A stretch of DNA of 64,000 bases from Paenibacillus luteus (lineage in GTDB: Bacteria; Bacillota; Bacilli; Paenibacillales; Paenibacillaceae). Where the stretch lies: contig NZ_SKCD01000088.1 in NCBI RefSeq assembly GCF_006542765.1, positions 1-64,000 on the forward strand. The letters run 5' to 3'. The notes below the pieces were generated by a model, which did no database searches, was not told the DNA's origin, and was given only the letters and a program-made list of their open reading frames with translations. Shown one piece after another: positions 46,802 to 56,055 of this stretch (its first letter is position 1; each line of letters begins with the position of its first letter). A program made the position numbers and the translations under genes.

Positions 46802-47737
46802 CTATATTTCAATGTTTTCTTTTAATCGGAAACACTCAATAAACAAGCTTAATAGTTCCTCTGAACTTTCTGTTAAGATCTTCTTACCACTTTCATCAAG
46901 CAAATGCCTTTTTGCATATTTGATACTTACTTCTAAACATGATGCTGCTATTTCTTTAATAGGAGCACATAAAGAAAGGAATATATCAAGAAAAACTAGT
47001 AATTCTCTCTGTCCCCAATCAGTATAAATATCATATTTGTCTGTTATTGTAATCCCATGTACCAAATTATTTCTCATTTCGAGGAATAAATCCATCGCCT
47101 TTTTTATATCATCCTCAATATCAAAAGCTTCTTGCATAGCCGAGAATAGTCCTCCTAATGTCTTCTTCTCCCAGCCTTTTAAAAAATCATTAACTGTTTC
47201 ATATTTTTTCTGTTGCTTTTCTGATATAGCAAATATAAAAGATTTCGAAAATAAAAACTCAATTTCATGACATTGTGTCAATGCCCTTCCAATGGCAGTC
47301 TGGAGCTGATCAGAAATGTTGATTCTAGGCTCATTGTCATAATTATCATATTGAGGTAGTTGTCTATTCATTTCAGTCAGGGCCCTTGCACCAACACTAT
47401 AGGTATACCACTCACCAGTAGCCCTTTTGGCATACACAACATCTCGCAAAAGCATTTGTTCTTCATCATCAATCGTTCGGAACTGTGCTCCCAAGTCTCT
47501 CAGCAGCCATTTACTGGCATACCAAGGCCATTGACGTAAGTCAGGCCTATTAGCTTGCTCTGGAGCATATTTCTTTGACCATTTTCTAAATTTCCGATTC
47601 GCCTTATCTTCAATCTTCATAACCATCTGATTCAACCCAGTATAGTTTCCATTTTGCCATAATCCCCTCCCCCCTTTTTTCTCATTTTCCTTCATAATAT
47701 TGCTATTGAATAGGATGAAAGTATTACACGAAGCCAA
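46802..47737 (-). CDS. Unknown protein with HEPN-like RxxxxH motif
   Basis: Up to 311 residues, soluble and mostly helical. MRNNLVHGI contains the Rx4H motif of HEPN RNases and related nucleotide-binding domains; the rest of the protein is not recognised. The start is unclear: the longest frame begins at 47737, and the strong AAAGGGGGGAGGGGA leads to an ATG in a different frame that closes after 16 codons, so 47626 or 47620 may be the real start. It neighbours the HNH gene (89-bp gap). A toxin or abortive-infection role is inference only. Confidence 0.5.
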   Translation of the reverse strand: MASCNTFILFNSNIMKENEKKGGRGLWQNGNYTGLNQMVMKIEDKANRKFRKWSKKYAPEQANRPDLRQWPWYASKWLLRDLGAQFRTIDDEEQMLLRDVVYAKRATGEWYTYSVGARALTEMNRQLPQYDNYDNEPRINISDQLQTAIGRALTQCHEIEFLFSKSFIFAISEKQQKKYETVNDFLKGWEKKTLGGLFSAMQEAFDIEDDIKKAMDLFLEMRNNLVHGITITDKYDIYTDWGQRELLVFLDIFLSLCAPIKEIAASCLEVSIKYAKRHLLDESGKKILTESSEELLSLFIECFRLKENIEI

Positions 47738-48545
47738 GAAAGTTTACCAGTATAGAATATCAATAATAAAATCAAACTCGAGCTAACTTGTCGCATCCGC
47801 TTTGTGAGCCCTAAAAATGACTAAGCTTTCTCAGTCAAACAAGATAACTATGTCATTTCTCCTCTAACAAAAAAGTCGACTACTCCGAAAATTAAAATTT
47901 AATCGCTCTCAAATAAATAAGCGTATAAAACGGTTCTTCCCAAAAAGGGCTATGATTTTTCTACTTAAAACTTGACCACTCTAAATTTCCTATCCTTTGC
48001 ATCCATTACGCGCTTTACAGCAGTGTATGATGAGGCTCTTTACTCAATCGGAATACTAGCTCCATTAAATTAAAATTCATTTTACAAATCCGCCCATTTA
48101 AATTTAAAGCAATAGAAACCTCAAAAAAGTGGCTTGCTTACTGGGCATTTCTGCAAAGGACTCTCGATTCCCGGCCTCCCAATTAAAATAAGTACTATAG
48201 TTAACATCAAGTTTCTCAGTTGCCTCTGATTTCATTTAGACGCATACCAATAATCATTCTTTGATCCACGAAATAAACGCTCCATCTATTCAATTTGAGA
48301 ATAAAGTCTGTATATCAATTTTACTATTCATATCGAATTTTAAAACACTCAAAATAATCAAATATATAATAAAAATCCTAATCAATAAAAAATACAAGAG
48401 TTTTTCATTAATCATTGCACGATATAGATTCTAAAATTTTCAATAATATTTCGTTAATTAATTACAATTTCCTCGCCCCGATTATAACCATCAATAATAA
48501 TCGAGGCCACATGTATTGATTAGCGATCTAAATTTCAATATTTCA

Positions 48546-48900
48546 TCAAACCCAAGATTTCGTCTTATTATTGAATTGTATTAGTTCGATTAACGCTAAA
48601 CTCAGTACATTCGCTAGTATAAACGGAAAGGTTAGTATTTGTGTAATTATAAGGAAAAACTCTCTAGGTTGAAAATCCAGTGTTTTCAAAACATCAATTG
48701 TTCTTGGAAGCAGCCGTGAAAAATCCTTCGTAGAATATGCATACAAAACAATTCCCATCCCCCTGCTACATAGATTGCACTTGTGATAGCAAGAGATACC
48801 TTAGCTCTATCCAAAAAGTAAGGTTCTTTTCTAAAGAAAAAACAAAGATCAAAGTTGTTAAAGGAATTGCAACAAAGACAACTAAAATGTTGTTAGCTAT
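48546..48900 (-). pseudogene. Frameshifted small membrane-protein remnant
   Basis: One frame encodes MGIVLYAYSTKDFSRLLPRT followed by a hydrophobic segment (FFLIITQILTFPFILANVLS). Just upstream another frame encodes LDRAKVSLAITSAIYVAGG, which would join it after a one-base shift, and a third frame upstream encodes VVFVAIPLTTLIFVF. The pattern suggests a decayed gene for a protein with several membrane segments. Family not recognised. Confidence 0.35.
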
Positions 48901-48914
48901 TTGTTTTGTTGCGG

Positions 48915-48990
48915 GAATTTGTAGGAATCGAACCTCCGACTTATTGCTGCCAGCGAAGCACTCTACCGTCGTGGTCGTTTCACAGCTCCA
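48915..48990 (-). pseudogene. tRNA-like fragment
   Basis: The minus strand contains GGTAGAGTGCTTCGCTGGCA and GTCGGAGGTTCGATTCCTAC, matching a D-arm end and a T-arm (loop TTCGATT). The anticodon stem pairs poorly and the acceptor ends do not pair, so this is at best a degenerate tRNA gene. Such fragments often mark old integration sites. Confidence 0.35.
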
Positions 48991-49267
48991 AATATGAATA
49001 GTACACGCTAAAAGCACCTGCAACTACGATTCGGCAGGTACTTAGACGAATTAACTTTGTACAGTTCATACATTGACAAATCTTACTGATGATATCAAAA
49101 GGGTAAGTGAGAGATACCAACTTACCACGGCAAATCACAATTGGAGATATTAAACAAAAGGGAGGCGCACGAACCTTATTAGTTCTGCTACCTCCCTATG
49201 CTCACACTCACATCGTATAACATTCTGCCAATCTACGGCACGTGTCTTTCCTTCATTCAAGCCTTAC

Positions 49268-49510
49268 TCACTGTAATGAATTCAACATATCTACACACTC
49301 GACATCCAAATCCAAGTCCAGAACGACAGAAACCTTAATATTGTCTTTGATTTTCTTATTTCTGAAATCGCTGCCCACTGTCTTAAACGTCATAAATCGC
49401 GCAAAGTGTTGAAAACAAAAAATTTCTACGCATCTATTCGTTGCATTCCTACTACGGCCTCCACATGTGTTGTGTTGGGAATAGGAACATGAATCCTCTT
49501 ACACGCTTAT
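49268..49510 (-). repeat. Second copy of rlmD-type 3' end plus small unknown gene
   Basis: The minus strand reads KRIHVPIPNTTHVEAVVGMQ, then RIDA and a stop, followed in another frame by a protein (FRNKKIKDNIKVSVVLDLDL) aligned with the small gene at 56056. The overlap of the two reading frames is the same as at rlmD. The tail is closer to the copy at 45085 than to the resident rlmD end. Confidence 0.6.
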
Positions 49511-49662
49511 TCCGATTTTTTATAAATCTTCCATGCAAGAAATGTCATATTTTGATATAATGCTGATGTACAACAGACTTGGGTGGCCCCTGTGTCAGAC
49601 TAGTTGTCGTACCCCTCTCTTGAAAGTATAGTGAATAGAAAGAGAGACTAAGGTGGATGACA

Positions 49663-50160
49663 ATGACTAAACCGAGTAAATAGATGAAGCTTAAGATACT
49701 GCAATGAATGATGCCTCCGAACAATGAGTCTGTAAGTCAGATCGCAAGGGATAGTGGATTATCCGAAGGAACACTGTATAAGTGGAAGAAGTTAGCTCGG
49801 GCACAAGGGTTTGCAATGCCTGCTGGGGAATTGGCAACTGAGAAATGGAGTACACGAGATAAGTTCTCTATCGTTGTGGAGACCATGACGTTAAGCCAGA
49901 TCGAGTTAGCGGAATACTGCCGTTCGAGAGGATTGTATGTCGAGCAAGTTGAAGCTTGGCGAGATGCATGTATGCAAGCCAATGGCGGTGTTGCTGAGCA
50001 AGCTACAAAGCTACAAAAAGAACTTCGCGTCAAAGAACAAGAAGTGAAAGTACTCTCTCGTGAGCTGCAACGGAAGGAATCTGCCTTAGCGGAAACAGCT
50101 GCCTTGCTCGTGTTGCGAAAAAAGGCCCAAGCGATCTGGGGGGACCAAGAGGACGAATGA
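49663..50160 (+). pseudogene. IS3-type transposase OrfA with two nonsense codons
   Basis: The frame starts at ATG 49663 after an AGGTGG. It is broken by TAG at 49681-49683 and TGA at 49705-49707, then is open to 50160. The retained part has the N-terminal helix-turn-helix (SVSQIARDSGLSEGTLYKWK) and a C-terminal coiled coil. An internal ATG at 49708 could give a truncated 150-residue protein. It ends in a four-base ATGA overlap with orfB. Confidence 0.7.
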
Positions 50161-51214
50161 TCAGTGCCTCAGATCGTCAATTAGCCGTATCACTGATTCA
50201 GGAAGCCGTAGAAGCTGGTGCAAGGGAATTCTTAGCGTGCAAAGCGCTTAAACTTACACAAAGGACTTTACAACGTTGGCGAAATCAAGACTTATGTGAG
50301 GATCAGCGAGCTCATGCAAAACGACAGTCACCAGCCAACAAGCTTAGCGATTCCGAGCAACAACAAATCATTACCCTCATCCATCAACCTGAGTTTAGGA
50401 GCTTACCGCCTAGTCAGATTGTGCCTAGACTGGCAGATCAGGCACGTATATTGGATCAGAATCTACCTTCTATCGCGTCATGCACCAAAACAAGTTACAG
50501 CATCATCGCGGGAAAAGTGCAAAACCAACATCTAAACCACCGACGAGCCATTGTGCAACAGGGCCAAATCAAGTCTGGATGTGGGATATTACCTGGCTCG
50601 CAGGCCCTGTGAAAGGCTTCTATTTCTATCTCTATCTTGTCATCGATTTATTTAGTAGAAAAATCGTGGGCTGGGAAATTTGGGAGGAAGAATCCGCAGA
50701 GCATGCAAGCCAATTAATCCATAGAACCGTACTAAGTGAGCAATGTCTGATCCGCAAGAGTCCGCTCGTGTTACATTCAGACAATGGCAGTCCCATGAAG
50801 GGCTCAAGTCTGCTAGAGACGCTGTATAGTCTTGGCATTACACCGTCGAGAAGCAGACCACGAGTCAGTAATGACAACCCCTATGCGGAATCCATATTCC
50901 GAACGTGTAAGTATCGTCCTGAATACCCCACAAACGGCTTTGAGAACATACATAAAGCTCGTGAATGGGTGCTGCGTTTTGTACATTGGTACAATGCAGA
51001 GCATTGTCACAGTGGGCTTAATTTTCTGACGCCTAACCAAAGACACCAAGGACTAGCGAAACAGATATTCGAGAAACGACAACAGGTCTATGAAGCAGCA
51101 AAAGCCTTACATCCAACACGTTGGTCAGGAAGTACCCGCAACTGGAGTTTAGAAGAAAAAGTGTGGCTAAACCCCGAAAAAGTGAAACCTATTCAAGCTG
51201 GGCAAATGCTATAA
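50157..51214 (+). pseudogene. IS3-type transposase OrfB (DDE integrase) with frameshift
   Basis: The first part reads from 50157 to about 50440 and then must shift frame to continue as GTYIGSESTFYRVMHQNKLQ up to 51214. A single missing G near 50441 explains it. The DDE catalytic core is otherwise intact in the second frame: WDITWLAGPVKG (first Asp), LHSDNGSPMKG (second Asp) and AESIFRTCKYRPEYP (Glu). Confidence 0.75.
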
Positions 51215-51304
51215 ATTAATCGCTACTTTTTTCAAGAGATCACGACAACTACCTTGACAAACACCGGGTGGGGAAGTATCGCCTCCAGAGCGGAGGTGAT
51301 GCTC

Positions 51305-51385
51305 ATGACATTTTCGTTGACTGAAGTGATTATGCTCGGCATGTTCTTGCTGGCTTTGCTCACTTTCATGAATAAACGAAAATAA
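51305..51385 (+). CDS. Holin-like type I toxin (26 residues)
   Basis: A very short gene encodes MTFSLTEVIMLGMFLLALLT followed by FMNKRK: one membrane helix and a basic tail, the pattern of the putative holin-like toxin family (TxpA/Fst-like type I toxins). GGAGGTGATGCTC gives a strong ribosome-binding site, and CCTCC-AGAGC-GGAGG can fold to hide it, as is usual in this group. A terminator follows at once. The expected antitoxin is an antisense RNA from the minus strand; I cannot define its promoter. Confidence 0.7.
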   Translation: MTFSLTEVIMLGMFLLALLTFMNKRK

Positions 51386-51426
51386 CCCGCCAAGGTTCGC
51401 GCCAAGGGTAACGGGTTATTTTCTCT
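51381..51426. terminator. Terminator of the holin-like toxin mRNA
   Basis: AATAACCCG pairs with CGGGTTATT around a 22-nt structured loop and is followed by TTCTCT. In type I systems of this kind the toxin and antisense transcripts overlap here. A second stem, GGAGTCGG/CCGGCTCC, at 51466-51489 is followed by TTATTTCT. Confidence 0.65.
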
Positions 51427-51583
51427 GAACACTTTTGGAGGCTTCCCACCCAAAATGTTGTGCAGGGAGTCGGATGGCCGTCCGGCTCCTTATTTCTATT
51501 CTAATCATATCATGGGTGTTTCATTCATGCAATTTACTCGCTAATACATCTGGTAAGCAATTGAAGTCCTCTCTAGCGTATCG

Positions 51584-51885
51584 TTGTCTGGAAGCATCAT
51601 TTCAGCCGACAAAGCCTACGGAACATTCGAACGTATATTGAGGCCCACAACGCAACATTCTGCATCCCGCCCAAGTCCAATACGACAGCTCCTTAGGCAT
51701 GTGATTTTTACCATTATAAAGAACGCCATGTTGTGGAATGTTTTTTCAACAAACTCAAACAATTCTGTGAGCTCGCAACACGCTATAACAAGCTTTCCCG
51801 AAACCTTTTGAGCTTTGCTTTTTTAGCTTCTATGATGATTTTGTTGAAATACCTCCTTCAAAATGAGTTTTCGGAAACTCCCTAA
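51584..51885 (+). pseudogene. IS5-family transposase remnant
   Basis: Pieces of the IS5-type C-terminus are recognisable in shifting frames: ISADKAYG, then YIEAHNATFCIPPKSNT, and FYHYKERHVVECFFNKLKQF followed by ATRYNKLSRN. A stop and at least one frameshift break it. The tail AATGAGTTTTCGGAAAC near 51862 resembles the end of the copy at 1-130. It is immediately upstream of the STAND gene. Confidence 0.6.
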
Positions 51886-51933
51886 TAATTTTAAACTATT
51901 TTGAAAAGAATCATTTCAGCCAGGAGGGATTCT

Positions 51934-54900
51934 ATGTCAAATTATGATTTTCACTCGCTACTAGAGCCACTTGAATTTGAAAAATTAGTATGTGATATTA
52001 TCCAAAAAAGAGATTGTATTGTATTAAAGATGTATAAAGAAGGACGCGACATGGGAATTGATGGCCTATATATAGATGGTAATTTTAAAACCATTGTTCA
52101 AGCTAAACGCTATCAACCTGACTTCAAAAAACTGTATCGTGACTTAGAGCACTTTGAGCTACCCAAAGTACGCAAATTAAAACCTAATCGATACATCTTA
52201 GGTATCTCAATGGAACTTTCTCCAAACGAGGAAAACAACATCATTCAATTGTTCGAAGGGTTTATTCTCAATAATCATGATATTTTGCATAGCAAAGATA
52301 TGAATAGTTTTCTCGAAGATCCACTATACAAACAAATATTACTTAGGTATCCAAAGCTGTGGCTTCCGAATACCAATGTAATGGAAAAGATATTAGTCGA
52401 ATCTGTATACCGCGCTGCCTATAGAGAATCTGCCGAAGAACTAAAAGAAGCTATTAGGGTTGCTAAAACTTTTGTTCCTACGCAGATTTATCATGAGGCT
52501 TTACGTAAGTGTTCTCATAACCATGTAATTGTTCTTTCGGGCGAACCTGGAGTAGGAAAAACCACAATGGCCTACATTTTAGCATTGGCATATCTTCAAC
52601 CAAACAATTTAGATGGTTTCATATGGGCAAATTCCATTAATGATGTGTATGCAATGTTAGAAGATGAAAAGCAACAAGTTATTATTTTGGATGATTTTTG
52701 GGGGAGTATCTTTCTAGGAGAGCATACACGCAGAAATGATGAAAACCGTCTAGATAAACTCATTAAACGTATAGTAGAGTTTCACGGAAAGAAACGCTTA
52801 ATTTTGACAACTCGTGAGTACATTTTACAGCAAGGTTTACAAAAACATCCCTTATTAAGAAACACTCTGGACCAATATGCACTAATATGTACACTTGAGG
52901 AGTACGGGGACGATGAAAAGGCTAGTATTCTGTACAGCCATCTCTACGTGTCAAATCTTGAATATGAGTATGTTAACTATTTATTTATGAAAACTGACAG
53001 GATTATACACCATCAAAATTACAATCCAAGAGTACTCGCACTATTTTTGAATAATAAATACAATCAAGATTGTTCACCTGAAGAATATTACGAATTGTTG
53101 TGTAACTATTTCGATAATCCAGAAGAATTTTGGGAATCTATTTTTATGGATCTGTCCACTGAATCACAAATTGTTTCCTTACTTTTGCTGATTTCATCAA
53201 CTCCCATGCATTTCGAGAGTATAAAGCGTTGTTACGAACAATACATCGTAATCTCAAGTACCTACATGAATGTTAAGAACATAGACGAATGTATTGCAGA
53301 ACTTGAAAAAACAATGATCAAGACCTTTTACAGCGAGGAATATGAAGCAGTGCTATTAAAATTCAATATGCCTGCTATACAGGATTTTTTATATGGATAC
53401 TTACAGAAACATTGCGAGAGCTTGGTTCCGAAAATCTTAGAATGCTGTGTTTATTACAATCAACTCCTATTTCTATTAGAACATCTCTCTGATTCTTGCA
53501 GCGATAGGATTATGGAGCTTATCGTTCAACATTGTATTGCACACTATGACGAATATAGTGACAGTATTTTAGAATACGATGGAAGCTGGAACTGGGAGAT
53601 TGATCTTTTTGAAGAGACTAATGGACAATTAGATAGGTTTTTTAATTTACTACGGTGCTGTCAGCAAAAAGAGCATCTTTCACTGTACCGTTTCTTAGAA
53701 ACTGAAATTAATGATTATTGCTTAACCATGGGCAATGGCGACTTAGAAGCCCAATATAAGGACATGCATAATTTGCCCGATATTATTGCTAGTTGCATAA
53801 AATTAGGGATGAATTTCGAAGGGAAAACTATCATTAGTAATTATTACAAAAACGCCTTCAGTATTTATCACTACAAAGCAATGCGTGATTTTCAGGATGT
53901 ATTTCCAGAAGAATATTCTTTATTTTATGAAAGTCATTTTAAAATGATACAGAGCAACTTGAGGAATACCATTCTTTTGGAGATTGATTTTCTCGAAGAG
54001 TTCGGAATGTTCTTCGAACTAGATGTACTTGTCGATAGTATTCCAAGTCTTATGAAACAATTTGGCTTACGGTATACCAAAGAGTTCGGAGAGCAAATAT
54101 ATGACTTATGTGGCAGAAAACCCATCTTGATTCCTAACAAAAAAGTAAAAACAAATAATCCATCAGAAAGCGATATCGATTTGAAACATCACACTCTGAA
54201 AAACGTTAAGGAAGACGCTAAAAATTGGTTGTTAGGACCTTCTGAAACATACTTAGATGATGATCAAATTGATGAATTTATTACAAATAGTGATCTTAAT
54301 TCTGCTATTAAAGCAGAATTAAAAACAATACTGGAAACTTCCACACCATGGTATATCTATGATCTTTTACAAACAAAAGAAGCTATTGATCTTCTTATCG
54401 CAGTATTATGTGTCCCTAATCCACATATCCCCGAGGGAGAAGTCAATCTTCTAAGCTCAATCGTGTTGCATTTCTCTCAAGGAGATCAAATATTGCTGTA
54501 CAAGCTTATAAGCTTTTGCGCAGAATGCTTGTCTTTGTTTATTTGTCGGGACGAGCCAATATTACGTGCCAACCAATTCTTTACAAGTGACGTTTACGCA
54601 ACGTATTTAGAACATAATACGCAATTACGCAACGTTGTATTTGAATATTTAATTATTAAAGATGAGCAATGGATACGGTTTCTCCACATACCACTCTTCA
54701 TCCTCTGTAATGCGTGTATTATTTGTTTTGGTAGCGATGATGAGGAATTAGAAACATACTATTCGGATATATTTGGGGATAACCTCATTAAATTAAAACA
54801 AGTAATTCCGTATGGATCCAATAAACAAATCAATATTTTATATGCTGACTACTTTCAATACCATTTTAAGAACTATGAGTGGGAAGGTTATATGTACAGA

Positions 54901-55365
54901 ATGTTTGAAAAATTAAAACCCTACCACTTTAACCAGACCCTTGTTGCCCCAATGATTAAAAACTACCTCGATAGGTTGGGGAACGGCGATGAATCTAGTA
55001 AAGTTTTAAATATCGTATCTTTTAGCAAATTACAGTTTGAATACAACACATCAGCAACTCGACTTTATTTCTGTAGCGAACTTAATGATGAGCTATGTAT
55101 GATTGAGCATCTCGGGATATCGGATCTTTGGGATAGTGATTTCCCACCTCAAATAACAAAAAAATTATTAAAAAAGTTACAAAAAAACGAATTAGCACAC
55201 CAATCTGGGGATAGATGGAGCGTCTTGGTATATAAAATAAAGGATGTTGAACTGCTAAAAGAATTTGGAGTGTATGACGCAGCATTAAAAATCCTGCAGG
55301 AAATTGAAAACAAATACTCCAGCTTTCAAACTGTGAATACTCAGCATAGTAACCCTAATAACTAG
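51934..55365 (+). CDS. Mrr-like nuclease fused to nSTAND3-type NTPase, candidate antiphage effector
   Basis: 1,143 residues. Residues ~5-140: restriction-endonuclease-like (Mrr-like PD-D/ExK) domain with Glu14/Glu16, Asp43 (GID) and Gln56-x-Lys58 (VQAKRY). ~185-420: STAND NTPase with Walker A GEPGVGKT (203-210), Walker B VIILDDFWG (249-257) and LILTTREYIL (289-298), the signature I know from the nSTAND3 family. ~420-1143: a long helical region, presumably the sensor. AGGAGG lies directly upstream of ATG 51934. By analogy with Avs proteins it would oligomerise on sensing a phage component and activate its nuclease (inference). It is a single gene with its own IS5-scarred upstream region. Confidence 0.8.
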   Translation: MSNYDFHSLLEPLEFEKLVCDIIQKRDCIVLKMYKEGRDMGIDGLYIDGNFKTIVQAKRYQPDFKKLYRDLEHFELPKVRKLKPNRYILGISMELSPNEENNIIQLFEGFILNNHDILHSKDMNSFLEDPLYKQILLRYPKLWLPNTNVMEKILVESVYRAAYRESAEELKEAIRVAKTFVPTQIYHEALRKCSHNHVIVLSGEPGVGKTTMAYILALAYLQPNNLDGFIWANSINDVYAMLEDEKQQVIILDDFWGSIFLGEHTRRNDENRLDKLIKRIVEFHGKKRLILTTREYILQQGLQKHPLLRNTLDQYALICTLEEYGDDEKASILYSHLYVSNLEYEYVNYLFMKTDRIIHHQNYNPRVLALFLNNKYNQDCSPEEYYELLCNYFDNPEEFWESIFMDLSTESQIVSLLLLISSTPMHFESIKRCYEQYIVISSTYMNVKNIDECIAELEKTMIKTFYSEEYEAVLLKFNMPAIQDFLYGYLQKHCESLVPKILECCVYYNQLLFLLEHLSDSCSDRIMELIVQHCIAHYDEYSDSILEYDGSWNWEIDLFEETNGQLDRFFNLLRCCQQKEHLSLYRFLETEINDYCLTMGNGDLEAQYKDMHNLPDIIASCIKLGMNFEGKTIISNYYKNAFSIYHYKAMRDFQDVFPEEYSLFYESHFKMIQSNLRNTILLEIDFLEEFGMFFELDVLVDSIPSLMKQFGLRYTKEFGEQIYDLCGRKPILIPNKKVKTNNPSESDIDLKHHTLKNVKEDAKNWLLGPSETYLDDDQIDEFITNSDLNSAIKAELKTILETSTPWYIYDLLQTKEAIDLLIAVLCVPNPHIPEGEVNLLSSIVLHFSQGDQILLYKLISFCAECLSLFICRDEPILRANQFFTSDVYATYLEHNTQLRNVVFEYLIIKDEQWIRFLHIPLFILCNACIICFGSDDEELETYYSDIFGDNLIKLKQVIPYGSNKQINILYADYFQYHFKNYEWEGYMYRMFEKLKPYHFNQTLVAPMIKNYLDRLGNGDESSKVLNIVSFSKLQFEYNTSATRLYFCSELNDELCMIEHLGISDLWDSDFPPQITKKLLKKLQKNELAHQSGDRWSVLVYKIKDVELLKEFGVYDAALKILQEIENKYSSFQTVNTQHSNPNN

Positions 55366-55454
55366 CAGAGGCTGTTACCTCGTTCCCCCTAGCTGCGGCT
55401 ACACTGCTCGGCATTAACATGTGGCTATTAGTCCTACTAAGAATCTGAACTTTG

Positions 55455-55781
55455 TCAAGCGGGATGCCTATCATGTCTCCTGATTATCACCCCAGTCGGA
55501 ATATGATACCCGCCATTTCTAACTCGCGCTGCAATTCGTCCTATGTTTAAATGATAATCACCCAAACCTACATTAAACATCGTAAGCTCAAACCGGCTTT
55601 CAGGATGCAAAGAATCAACCCCTCGTACCAAAGCATCTGGATCAATGTTCATACTAATACCGAGTTGATCAACAATGAGGTTTCGAATGGTTCTTTTACC
55701 GCTACCATTATTACCAGCAAATACATACATGATCGGCGTCCATTCATACATGCGAGGCATCCGAATCTGCAACGGGGACAA
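55455..55781 (-). pseudogene. Decayed zeta-toxin copy
   Basis: This frame is closely related to the gene at 45207-45833. The Walker A reads GNNGSGKRT, so the key Ser is Arg. About 48 residues between HPE and the MFYVGLGDYHLN region are missing, and the protein ends after IIRRHD, losing the C-terminal third. It has surely lost kinase activity. Its partner gene overlaps upstream. Confidence 0.7.
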
Positions 55782-55920
55782 TGTCTCCCTTGTTGTATTC
55801 TTTTACAATTTGACCTTCCGCAGTTTTATGTACAATGTACGTGTCGTTAGCTTTTGCATCCAGTTTGGCGCGATCTCCTGTGAGCTTAATCCATTTTTCT
55901 AAATCTTCGAATTTATCCAT
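55744..55920 (-). CDS. Second copy of the zeta partner (putative antitoxin)
   Basis: 58 residues starting MDKFEDLEKWIKLTGDRAKL, differing from the protein at 45787-45963 at about seven positions and open throughout. AAGGTG precedes ATG 55920. A partner kept intact beside a broken toxin could serve as a stand-alone antitoxin. Confidence 0.6.
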   Translation of the reverse strand: MDKFEDLEKWIKLTGDRAKLDAKANDTYIVHKTAEGQIVKEYNKGDIVPVADSDASHV

Positions 55921-56055
55921 GGGCTTCACCTTCCCATCATCAGCAACAGTATTGGATTCAATTATAATACAGCAGAACAATTTGACATCACACGGATTCG
56001 AACAGTCTCTAAAAAGAGCGTCCGACAACGGATGCTCTCTTTAACATTCCAATTC

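Larger units (their letters stand above)
47738..49590. other. Degenerate AT-rich stretch of the island
   Basis: I see no intact gene in 1.85 kb. It holds fragments: a further remnant of the small-gene C-terminus near 48075-48130, a frameshifted membrane-protein remnant (48546-48900), a tRNA-like sequence (48915-48990), and a second rlmD-tail plus small-gene copy (49268-49510). This looks like decayed mobile-element cargo. Confidence 0.6.
49591..51263 (+). mobile_element. IS3-family insertion sequence (inactivated)
   Basis: The left end TGTGTCAGACTAGTTGTCGT (49591-49610) and the right end (51228-51263, complement TGTTTGTCAAGGTAGTTGTCGT in part) form imperfect terminal inverted repeats that continue with CTCTTGAAA on both sides. 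They enclose orfA and orfB of an IS3-type transposase. Both reading frames are damaged, so the copy cannot move by itself. I found no clear target duplication. Confidence 0.7.

Noticed and set aside
49663..50160. Recoded stop codons (TAG/TGA read as sense) in OrfA
   Set aside because: OrfB has an independent frameshift, so ordinary decay explains the stops.
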